A DNA stretch of 64,000 bases from Spirogloea muscicola. Its lineage: Eukaryota > Streptophyta > Zygnematophyceae > Spirogloeales > Spirogloeaceae. Below the pieces are notes generated by a model, which was given only the letters and a program-made list of their open reading frames with translations, ran no database searches and was not told where the DNA came from. Positions 34,851 through 44,573 of the stretch are shown in pieces (positions within the stretch are counted from its first letter, which is position 1; the number at the start of each line of letters is the position of its first letter). The translations under genes and the position numbers were made by a program. The stretch lies in contig WELB01000029.1 in assembly GCA_009602725.1 (NCBI GenBank), positions 330,946 through 394,945 on the forward strand, written 5' to 3'.

Positions 34851-36016
34851 ATGCCGGAGCGCGGGCAGGCGCTGCTGGNCGCGGGGTCGTGCAGCCCGGC
34901 GCTGGCTACCCGCGGCCCCGCCGCGCACGACGCCGCCAGCCCCGCCGCTGCCGCGTCCGGATCCACTGCCGCGCTCTTTGGATCCGCGGCAGCGGTGCCG
35001 GCAACCGATACGTCGCCAATGGACGACAAGGTCACCAACTCGGACCTGCGTAATGCCATGTATCAATTCAGACGTTATTTCTGCTGGTCCGGACACTCCT
35101 ATCATGGGCCGTGATGCTGTGACGCGGTATTCCTGCTGATTTTGATGGACAATCATATCATTACGTTGCAGTGCGCTCGGCGTGAGGTCCTGAGCACCTT
35201 GCAGCAGTGCAGCCTGCGCCTGCGCATCGCGATGCGGGGGGTGCTGGAGGCACAGAGCTTCGCGTCATCAAATGGCAGGTCAACCTCGTGATCAGCTTGC
35301 ACGGCTTCTACCTCGCTGCTTGTTCCTGCATCGGATGCCACTCAGCAGCGGACATATTCATGCAAGCATCGAACTTGAGAGCGGAGGGCACGTCTCCCAG
35401 TCGGAGTTGATATCCACTCTGACACTTAGCTACTTACAGGACACCAAGTACAGAGATTGGTGCAGCTCATGCAGCTCTATATACACGCTTGTGTAGAGAA
35501 AACCAGCTTCCAGAAGTGGACTACAGCCTCCTCATGGACCAGCTCAGGGATGCGGAAAGAGCAGTCAGGAAGGGCCTTGACATACTGCAAAAAGGACAAC
35601 CCAGCAAGTCAAGCCCCAGCTTGCAACCAGCTGAAGAGTATGCACGAGATACGGGCATATATGGTAGCAGCAACAGCCGTCATTCCTGCCTCACTAATGC
35701 CGATAACCAGCGACAGGCAGAGCGTCTGGAACAGCCACAGCGTGCAACCTTGCTTGATGACAGAGCTCAGGTTCAAGCCCAGGGCGGCGCAGCCTTCGTT
35801 GAGCATCCTGCACGAGCAACGACGTCCTCCAAGGAGCGTCGCCTGCTTAGGCGGATGCTGATGCTGCATTCACTGGAAGTAAATAACCGAAGGCTCTTGC
35901 AGAAGCTGGCCTCTGAGCAGGCGGCACGTGAAGCGGACGACCTGATGCAAGTCCAACTTGCCATTGAAGAATTGCAGGCTGACCTGCAAATTGATATAGC
36001 AAGCCCAGATGTGTAG
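34851..36016 (+). CDS. Unidentified helical/coiled-coil protein
   Basis: Exons 34851-35030, 35172-35278 and 35440-36016. Phases 0 and 2 agree and ATG follows a GGC-rich leader. About 288 residues. The N-terminus is Ala/Ser-rich (ends TSPMDDK, one N at 34879). Then come helical segments: REVLSTLQQCSLRLRIAMRG, EIGAAHAALYTRLCRENQLP, DYSLLMDQLRDAERAVRKGL, a polar Ser/Gln-rich linker (about residues 155-220), and a strong C-terminal coiled coil RRLLRRMLMLHSLEVNNRRL, KLASEQAAREADDLM, QLAIEELQADLQID. I do not recognise a family. The pattern (basic helix, disordered linker, terminal coiled coil) suggests a scaffold or complex subunit; that is inference. Confidence 0.65.
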
Positions 36017-36200
36017 GTTCATTAATCTACTGTAGGATGCTCGTTTTCCGCCATCAATGCAGGTTGAGCAGAATGATGTCCTCTGACCTCACCCAAAGTT
36101 GCTTACGAATTTCCTGGCAGAAAGCTCGGGGTGGGTGGATGGTCGTGTCTTTAGATTGCTACAGCTTGACAGGGTGGCAATGAGACAGTACATGTTTTCC

Positions 36201-36853
36201 CTAGAAGCAAGTATGGTTATGCCAGCTTAGAGTCATCAGCCGTCTATAGCGACGTGTGATATGGCTTATGCCAGCAAGTAATACGGATAGCCCAAGGACG
36301 GTCAGGCAACAGGCGATTGCTTTTGCTACCGCTTTTGCGGCCATCCAAATGGCACAGGCCGTCCCAAGGTACACATGAAGCCCCAAATCAAACTCGCATT
36401 CAGGCCGAGCATGCGGCGCGCCGGCAGGCCGTGTCCTAGCTGAGACTGCGGTTAGACATTCACGGCCTGACCTCCTGCTGACTGCGGAGCTCCCCGTCAT
36501 TGAAGCCAATGAGATTAATAACTTTCTCACAGTGAGTAGTCCGATAACACACTCGGTGATCAACTGACACATGTACAGGTCTTAGAATCCATGTTAAGCT
36601 TATCATAAGTAGATGCCCAGCAGATATCAGTGGCCTCCTCGAGCTTCTACACGCCCTCGTTTCTGCGCACTCCATGCGAGCGGCAGAGCCTCGAGGCCCG
36701 TTGAGGAACGCCGGAGAGAATGCGGCTGCTGATGTTGAAAGACCGGCTGTTGTGAAAGCCAGCCAAGTGCATGCGGAGGAGGGCGCGGACGCTGTCCGGG
36801 CTCCGGCCGCCTGCGGGCGGCGGCGGGAGCGAGCCTGGGGCCAGGGTTGCCAT
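36201..36853 (-). CDS. Small membrane protein candidate, possibly FUN14-like, junction unresolved
   Basis: First exon 36653-36853 starts at an ATG in a good context and encodes an Arg/Ser-rich, mitochondrion-type presequence (MATLAPGSLPPPPAGG, then NISSRILSGVPQRASRL). The second, 36201 to about 36480, encodes DLGLHVYLGTACAIWMAAKA, VAKAIACCLTVLGLSVLLAG and a basic tail ISHITRRYRRLM to a stop at 36201. Two short hydrophobic helices with small residues recall FUN14 proteins (GxxxGWxxG...LLQ), but the key motifs are weak. No acceptor fits the exon-1 phase, so either the two parts are different genes or an exon is missing. Confidence 0.35.
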
Positions 36854-37200
36854 GGCGGCAAGTGGAAGTCTCCAACGAGGGGCTGGGTGCCAGGTCGTGT
36901 CATCTGTCTTCCATGGAGAGACTCCGCTTAGGAAGGGGGGCAGTCAACGCGGTCCCCCGCCCACATTGGCTCGGCCGGTGACGTCCCCTCCTGTTACCTT
37001 CGACACCTTACAGGGCTCCGCTTTATGTAGAGCTTTGGGCTGGCCTCTCCCAGCCACCAGTTAATGTGGCCGCGCTTGCCCCCTTTATTTAGCCTTATTT
37101 GCTTTGCACTAGATTCTGCCTGAACAATTTGTTAAATTGAATTGGCCTCCTTTTCGATTCATACGATGCGCGCGCCTTCTCTCCTGCTGAAAGAAGGGCC
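36725..37200. repeat. LINE-like UTR fragments
   Basis: 36735-36785 carries the CTGCTGATGTTGAAAG...AAAGCCAGCCAAGTGCAT module (minus orientation), overlapping the first exon of the preceding gene. 37030-37065 has GGGCTGGCCTCTCCCAGCC, and 37140-37185 AATTGGCCTCCTTTTCGATT with GCGCGCCTTCTCTC, also found at 51920-51962. No gene seen in 36904-37270. Confidence 0.5.
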
Positions 37201-37267
37201 CCGTTTCTTCTGAGACCGGCAATGCTGTGAAAGCGGCCGAGCACAAGATCTCTAGTCAAACAATGAT

Positions 37268-38000
37268 CACCATGCTGGCGATACCTTCTATCCGCTGGCC
37301 ATGGACATCCACGGGTGATACGGGGGTCGGTGGTCTTCGTACATTCGCTGCTGGCCTTTCGAGCTTACCGGCGGCGACGCGAAAAGGGTGCAGCACTTCC
37401 TGGAGGCTCAGTGCCCTAAGATCTTGCGTCCTGCTACCGCATGCGTCCGTCTATGTCCCTCCAGCAGTCCCAAGCGCTTGCTTGGCACCGCCCCGCCAAA
37501 TGCGCCCTTGCAGCAGCCTCTGGCTTGTGCAGCAGGGTTGCTCTTCCTCCCCTCAGCTCATCTGACTTCTTATTGCTGACACAAGGGTACGAAAAGCGCC
37601 CTGTCTGCCTAGCCAGTGTCTCTGCTAGTACACTCATGAACATTGTCTGTAAAGGCTGGCTCCTTCAGCCGCTCCTTCAACATCAGCAGCGGCTCTCTCC
37701 TCCTCACCCCTCTCCACCCCCCCGCAGTCCAAGGACCGCCGTGCGGCTACTCTCTGGAAGCTCGGTACCTTTAGGTCTTGTGTCGTCTCCGCTACCCCTA
37801 AATCATGCGTCTCTCCATGTCCCTTCAGCAGTTCCCATCGCGTGTTTTGCACCAGCTTCTTGGACAGCGGGGTTCATCTCCCTCTCCTCAGCTCACCTGA
37901 CTTTCTATTTGTGGACACGGGGGTACTGAGAGGCCACCTAGCCTGCGGCTCCGCGATATTTTGATGCCTATCCTCTCTGTAATGCACTCGACTGGTTTGG
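37268..38000 (+). mobile_element. LINE-like 3' ends, copies B and C
   Basis: Copy B (37275-37690) matches copy A at 13065-13480 closely: YPLAMDIHG region, then the CGTCTATGTCCCTCCAGCAG-like segment, LAAASGL and TSYC/LLTQGY frames, then the CCTGTCTGCCTAGCC and CAGCCGCTCCTTCAACATCA UTR module. Copy C (37740-37960) repeats only the second half: GGACAGCGGGGTTCATC, then GGACACGGGGGTACTGAG. Neither has a reverse-transcriptase core. The rest, 38000-39325, shows no gene I can name. Confidence 0.6.
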
Positions 38001-38480
38001 TGACAGCCCCTACTTTCTGAAACCGCCTTGCACTCTTGGGCACCTCTCTGCACCCCTAGGCCAAGCCCTGTCACCTCCATCGCATCCAGTGCGCAAAGTC
38101 TCCTTGCCCAGGTCGGCGAGCTGTCAAAGCCTGCGGCCTCTTGACTACGATCGCTGGACTGCTCCTCAGAGGCAAGTCCCATTGCGAGTAGACCATACAG
38201 CTGCCGACAATCTCCTTGCCGCTGGTGGCCTGCCACCACCCTGATCTCCATCCCGCTGTCAACAGAGGCCAGGAGGTTGTGCAGCCCGCCTTAAGCGCTA
38301 GTCCACCATACGCTCAGGCGGCCTTTTTAATGTGCGACAACCAGAGACAAGGCCTCTGACTGCTTCAGTCAAGTCAAAAGTAAAAGCCCCCCACTAACAA
38401 GGGACTTGGAGGCAATTGCTTGCTCCACTGAAGGGAGCCAGCTCGCCCAAGGGGAGCACTAGCTGGCAATGGCCAGAAAA

Positions 38481-38504
38481 ATCATGTCATCATGTCATCA
38501 TGTC
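38481..38504. repeat. Three tandem copies of ATCATGTC
   Basis: Perfect 8-bp microsatellite, three units. Confidence 0.9.
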
Positions 38505-39325
38505 AACGTACACAGGGGCACAAGCAAAGAGCAGATTACAGCGGCTTCGCCGCTTTTCAAGCCAGGACCGCACGCGCACCACACCTGCAGGCTGCCGTGT
38601 TCGCAAGCAGAGATCTGAGAGCCTCTGGTAGCGATTGGCCAGCAGCGCCCTTATCCATGGCAACTGGCTGATTCGCTGTGCCAAGGGTTCACAGCACCTT
38701 CTGAATCTGCGCAGCCCCACACCAGCAGTTGTTGCATGAAGCGCGTGACCGTGAAGGACCCACCATTCATGCTCCAAGGCAGTGAACTGAGTTGCTGCGG
38801 GTAGAGGCATGCCTGAAGCAGGCACAGATATACATCCTGCTCAGTGACAGTAACGCTACCTGCTTGTTTGCCAGATCAGTGCATCACCTGTCAGCTGTAA
38901 GTGGCAGCTTGTACCCCGGCCACCGATTTGGTGGCCCGTGCCCCTATCTGCAGCAGAGCGTCAACAAGGTCCATGATCCCAGTTTTGAAAGGCCATAGAT
39001 CTAGTGCCTTCAAGTCTGGGACTCGTCTGAGGCCCAGAAAGTCCCTGCTTATGTCTATTCTGCGTCCCTACCTATGTGGAAGTGGGTTGTCTGCGAGGTG
39101 AACGGCAAAAGACTCAATTAGACAGTAGTAGTGATGCAAGGCCACCATCTAGCAGCAACCAGCAGACATGCAGGCAGTAAACTTGTTCATCATCTAGCAG
39201 AAATTAGCAGACATGTAGGCAGTGCAATACTTGCATTAATGCATCAATGCCTCTAGTCTGTGCAACAGAGTTGGAGGTCTAATATTGCAATAGCAACACA
39301 TATACTGACATAGCGTTCATATGAT

Positions 39326-42074
39326 TCATGTATGCTTTGCTGCCTTGCGAATCCTTGTGCAGCTTCTTGAGCAGCGGCCGTACCTTGTGTCTGCAAATTC
39401 TCCCAAGCTGATCCGCCTGGCAAATATGTCAACTTGCTGGGCAATGTAGCCATCAAACCTGACTCCCTCGAGCTCAAAATGACCGACCCCGTCTATGAGG
39501 TGCCTCTCAGTCACGCCTGCAGCAGACTTTAGCTTGCTTTCAAGCTTCTTCACAGTTGTGAAACCGTCCCTGCAACCCACATAGACATGGGATTATCAAT
39601 CCATTCTTTATGTCGCCCAATTGGCCCAGCCCCACTTTACAGGCAAGTCATTCTTGCATCCTTATCCCGCTGAGTCTGAATACTTTGCAGCAGCGTGGCC
39701 ACGGAGCATGGCTCCATCCTGCTAGCCTTGCTGCATCTTGTAAAAGTGAAGGGAGGAGCTATGCTCTTGCATTTTTACTCCTAGATGTATCCAAGGAGTG
39801 AGTCAACTCACAATACCTGGTTCCCATGATAAATAGCTTTGGCTTCGGAGACTTCAGGATTGCTTTGTAGTGTCTGCAAATCAGCGACGCAGTAGCTCAG
39901 CATTGTAGCTTGTGAACAATCATCATGAGGAGGCTAAAAGTATGTAAGCAAGGTGCAAGCAAGACAAAGTCTAGATTAATTGCAGCTTGTGCAGTTACAT
40001 GCCATGACCAAATGCACAGACTAGTCTGGTCCCAACACACTTTTGTGACTCCTCCTTTTGGTGCAAAGAAAGCAGCCGCTAGCTTATTATGCATGACCGA
40101 CTAGAACAAGGATAACAATGAGCCAATATCCACTTATTGCATCTGGAGATGCAGAGTAACACTCAATCGCAAGAATATGGCGATGAGGAGGTGTACCGGC
40201 CAAAGAGTATGGAAGACCAAAAGCCAAACGTGTACCCTATACCAACGAAGCCAAGAACGTCTTTAAGTCGATCAACGGCAGCACCAGCAATAGGTGCACC
40301 TGAAACACAACAAGCACCAGAAGCATTTGACATTGTGGTGTGAGCACTTCTCTGCTAAGATTGTCAGCTCAAGGCACAGGTTTTGGAGAATGATGTCATG
40401 CCGCTCTGCCTGCAGATTGAGCCTGGTCACTACAGCTAAACGAGAAACCAGTTTGAGGGATGTGCAGTTTGCGAGTGAGAATAATGTTTGTCATCCTCCA
40501 ACAACCACCTGCTTGATGCTAGTGAGAGCTCTGCAACTATCCGACTTTACACGTACTTGACAGAAGTGGATGCTAAATGACATGCCAAAACCAGCTATTG
40601 AGCTGCTTAGTAAGCCGGCAGCGTGCAGGACTCAGCACCAGAATGTATGGCACTCATGCTCCTCTCAAGACGGTCAGAGGAGCAAAGTGTTTTGTTCAGT
40701 ATAAGCATGGCATGCAAGGCCAAATGCAAGGCATTTGACTGGCAGGCAGGTACACCTATGCTGGTGGAAGAAACATGGAGTTGAAGTGGCAGGCTGCAGC
40801 ACCTGCAGAAGAGCCGACCAGCAGCAGATCAGACTGCAGCGTTGCACTGGCCCACTCGCACACGGCCTTGACATCATGGACCTCCCTTGTCCCGCACAAG
40901 GAAGCCCGTCCAGTGGAACGATGTACACCCCTCATGTCAAATGTGATGCAGGTATAGCCCAGCTCGTTGAGGTGCAAAGCCAGCCCTGCGCGAGATTAGT
41001 GCAGCAAAGCCGATCAGCATGCATGCAGCAGAGGGCCTCCACAATGTTGAACTTGAATCTCCATCATCTGGACATATATATCAGCAGCAATCCTCCTACA
41101 CATCCTTGATAACCAAGCATGTCTTTCAAATACGAGTCCAGTTGATATGTGAATTCTCAGTGTCATTTGGCATGGGCCTGTCATCTGCAGGCTGTCAATC
41201 AACGCTCAGTTCTGATTCAGAGCTTGCCTACTAATAAATAATGTGGACAAGCAAATGCAACTCAAAAGGAACTGCTCAACTGATCGTTGCAGAGACATAG
41301 GACTACATTGAGCAACAGGAAGTGTTGACGAGCTTGGGAAGTCTAACATAAATACAAACAGATGCCTTCCTGAGATCCTGACACCTAAGAAGGTATAGAT
41401 ATCTTTCAGCCACAGGTGATATCAACAATAGCAGCAATCATAATCATTTCAATCATCTTATGATGCATATTCATGCACACAGGTTTGACTTGCAGATGTA
41501 ACGCCGTCTATCAGTGGTATTTCTCAGAACTGATATAGGTGACGCTTCGCTCTCAAAGACAGTCTCCTTTCACGTTTCACGGAGACGGCTCAAAGCTGCG
41601 GTATTGATTACCTTCCAGAAGCATTTGCCGTCCACCAAGCCATGAGTACGGGTGCACGAGGACCACTGCTGCGATGTGCATCAAGCGCCGGAGAAGGTGG
41701 TCAGCACCTTTTGGCGGCGACCTGGCACGAGCTACGCCTTCGAAGCACAACGGCCTCGCGCATCAGAAGGTCGCAGGCCTTGAAGGCTCACTGGCCAGAC
41801 CGGGGCTGCTGGGAGAGGCGGGCTTCTCGCCGGCAGCAGAAGCAAATGGGATGTACAGCGTCACGTCCAGCTTGGCGCCGCCGGCCGAGGGGACGAACAC
41901 GATTTGCCGGCCGTGCTTGCCCCGCAGCTGCTGCAGCATGAAAAATGGCCGCGCAGGCCGGTCGTCCAGCGCGGCCCGGGCCTGGAGATCGCCGCCGCCT
42001 TCCTGCTCCGGCGGGCTCGACATGCGCGACGGCGAGCGGCCGTCCCCGTCGTCTCCCGGCTGCCGCTCGCGCAT
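39326..42074 (-). CDS. Alpha/beta hydrolase (serine hydrolase) family protein
   Basis: Minus-strand exons: 41792-42074, 41612-41668, 40803-40985, 40197-40299, 39817-39873 and 39326-39569. Phases agree at each junction. Blocks: GRQIVFVPSAGGAKLDVTLY, VVLVHPYSWLGGRQM (oxyanion-hole loop), LNELGYTCITFDMRG, CEWASATLQSDLLLV leading into the nucleophile elbow GSSAG, APIAGAAVDRLKDVLGFVGI, KPKLFIMGTRDGFT (acidic residue) and ERHLIDGVGHFELEG (catalytic His). The Ser-Asp-His triad looks complete. Relatives are plant and cyanobacterial hydrolases of unknown substrate. The start at 42074 is the in-frame ATG; a second lies at MSSPPEQ. The last exon may end earlier, at a GTACGG donor after ADTR. Confidence 0.85.
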
Positions 42075-42530
42075 CCTCAGCGTCAGAGGCCCCCGCTCAG
42101 CAGCCCGCGGCGGCGGCGGCGACGGCGGCGGCGGCGGCGGCGGGCTGGCCCAGTGAAGGTGGATGCTGATGGTGAAAGAGCGGCTGCGAAAGCCAGCCAA
42201 GTGTACATAGAGAGTTAACGGAGCCAGACCGGATTAACGGAGCCACAGGCTAGGCAGACAGGGACTGACGGGCGGCATTCGGCGGGCGGGAGCTCGTCTC
42301 GAGACGGTGGCACAAGCGGCGGCAGCTGGCCCGACGGCGACGACAAGGCCAAGAGACGAGGACGAGGACACGACCGCGGGTTGGCATTGGAACCACGAGA
42401 GAAGGCGCGCGGTGCGCACGAGATGGAAGTGTGGCCATTTCCGAGCCAACACTCTGTACAGGCCACAGCTACTGCAGAAAGTGGGGCTACATCTGCTGAA
42501 GCCCTATGCTAAGGTGGCTAAGGTGACAGT
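42075..42530 (-). repeat. GGC-run promoter side and LINE-like UTR copy
   Basis: 42107-42142 is a GGC tract at the 5' side of the hydrolase gene. 42160-42262, read on the minus strand, holds CCCTGTCTGCCTAGCC, GGCTCCGTTAA, CTTGGCTGGCTTTCGCAGCC and CTTTCACCATCAGCATCC in the same order as the UTR after copy A. No gene found in 42265-42900. Confidence 0.5.
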
Positions 42531-42927
42531 GTGACGTTAGTACCCACCGGTGAGCACATACGATTAACACGACGTGTGGTGTTTGATGTGGGCTGTGTAC
42601 TCAAATATCACAAGCAAGCACGTCCACAGATGTACGCGACCTGCTGCTACGCCGACCCGCTCGATGACCACGGGTCAGCAAGTAGAGGTCTGGCTATGTC
42701 CGACTACCAGCTTGCAGATTCTAGGCCCTTTTGCCACCAACTCAAGCTCGCCCAGCTTCATGGCGGAAAGCATGAGCCTGAGCTCGCTACAAACAGGCTC
42801 ACACACGACGCTGAAAGCACGACAATGTGCTGCCAAGTGGGGTCTGGTGAAGGGAGACCCTCATCAAATCACTACGAGCACTGAGCACTCAGGGACAGGG
42901 CACTCAGTGGACTTCAGGTAGCCCACC

Positions 42928-43055
42928 AAGCAGCTTGACATTCGAGCCCCAGCGCAACCAGGAGTGCTCATCTGCTTAGGTGCACGAGAGTTCACGCAGC
43001 TACCTAAGCAGATGAGCACTCCTGGTTGCGCTGGGGCTCGAATGTCAAGCTGCTT
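42928..43055. repeat. 54-bp perfect inverted repeat with 20-nt loop
   Basis: Arms 42928-42981 and 43002-43055 are exact reverse complements. The match continues imperfectly outward (about 42916-42927 against 43056-43068, GTAGCCC/GGGCTAC). No terminal target-site duplication or TE similarity recognised. RNA from either strand would fold into a long perfect hairpin of the kind processed into small RNAs in green algae; a foldback DNA element is the alternative. Confidence 0.9.
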
Positions 43056-43189
43056 AGTGGGGGGCTACAAGGGTGGACTCGGCAGTCTGCTTGCACTGCT
43101 TGGATACTCCCTCCGCTCAAGGTACTCTGTCGTGTGTTTGACTCTGACCATCGATGTAGTCAGATTCCCAGAGCCCTCTAATAGCCTTA

Positions 43190-43985
43190 AACACTCGATG
43201 ACAAGAGCCCCTGTCCAGATTGAGGCTGTCAAAGAGACCACGCAGCGGTGACGCCTTATTTGGCACTGCAACAGTGCTTCCTACAATGGTGGTCGACTCG
43301 AGTGAATCTAGGAGGAAGGAGTGAAAGGGCTCTTGCAGGGAGGCAGCTGCTGCTGTCAGACATGCCTGCACAACATTTGTGATCACTTCATTGATGACCC
43401 GCCATCCTTACATCCCACCTTAGGCAGGAGAAATCCAGAGGCTATCAAAGGAGAGGGTCAAGCTCATAGTGGTGATTACAGTGGTGACAATGCCAGAAGC
43501 TATGATCAAGGTCAGCGACAGCATAGCAGCCAGGCAAACTGACTTCCAGAGGGGGCATAGAGTTGAGGCGAGCTGGCAAAGTTGCCAAGTCGTGTGTGAT
43601 GCATTGCAGTCCCACAATGCCGTCCCTCATAGCACAACTGAATGAAACGAGCAGTGCGTCGAGAATGCACCATGTAACTATGCCTTCAGATGCTGAAAAA
43701 AGTCGTGCACCCGAGGCAAGCAGCTCCATCTTCCCAACCTTGCTTTTCTAAAATGTCACTAACAAACTGCCGCTCAAGCAAATATACAAGCTCAGTACAT
43801 CCTGGCATTGCTGTCTGTCCTGCAGCAAGTGCAACTTGATGCACAGGAAGAAGCGCAAAGTGAATGCCCTTGACCTAGTGCAATTCCTGATCGGCTGATT
43901 GTAACAGAAAGGTCGTGTAGCGCCGCTGTGAAGCCTTGACTTGTCAAGCGCACTGCATCTGTCCAGGTCCATAGAAGATCCACAG
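43190..43985 (-). CDS. Unresolved minus-strand gene fragment, family unknown
   Basis: Coding-like stretches on the minus strand: about 43985-43885 (LTSQGFTAALHDLSVTISRS), 43749-43557 after a TTTTAG acceptor (KSKVGKMELLASGARLFSAS, then GIVTWCILDALLVSFSCAMR, THDLATLPARLNSMPPLE, ending at a GTCAGT donor), and after TGTTGTGCAG from about 43361 (ACLTAAAASLQEPFHSFLLD, LESTTIVGSTVAVPNKASPL). The second and third join in phase 0. Start and end are not found, and I recognise no domain. A C-run with one N at 43990 lies upstream. Confidence 0.4.
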
Positions 43986-44573
43986 AAGANCCCCCCCCCC
44001 CCGCCTTCTCTCTCTATCTCTCTCGCGCTCCCTCTCCCTCTCTCCCTCTCCCCCTCCTCCATCCTTCCTGGCTGGCCTTTTACTAGCCACCGCCTCCCTC
44101 TCGGAGCAGCCTCTTCTGGCATCCGTACGGCCCCTCAGCCCCTCAACACTTCAATGACCACGCGCGTAGCAGCATCGTCACTCCCCTCTTGCACCCACTA
44201 GGTGACGACTTGGCCAGTCGGCATGGACACGGTGGTCGTCAAGGAGCTGCTGATGAAAGCACGGCCCCACCGCCACTCCCAGCGTTCCTCAGCTTTCTGC
44301 TCACGCCAGAATCTATTCTTGCACTAGCCTGTCGCACTTCAGTGGACCGCAAGATCGGCTCAACGAGGAGACGAGAGGTTGAACATCCATTGCCACATAC
44401 CCTCGCTTTATTAAGTGAGTGTTACAACCACTTGCATGAAGAAGCAAAGCCGCCACCCAATGGTATCCACACATAGCATGGTGAATCTGTTCCTCTCCTG
44501 GAAATCAACACACAGATCAGCACCTCGGCCTACAAATAATCATGCCGTAACTGCCTGCCATAATAGACTTGCC
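43986..44573. other. Low-complexity and intergenic stretch
   Basis: A poly-C and CT-rich tract at 43990-44065 with an N at 43990, then DNA without a recognisable gene up to the DUS3 stop codon. Confidence 0.4.

Noticed and set aside
38490-38825. 111-codon minus-strand frame
   Set aside because: Continuous but without recognisable family, start context or splice partners; it overlaps a microsatellite.
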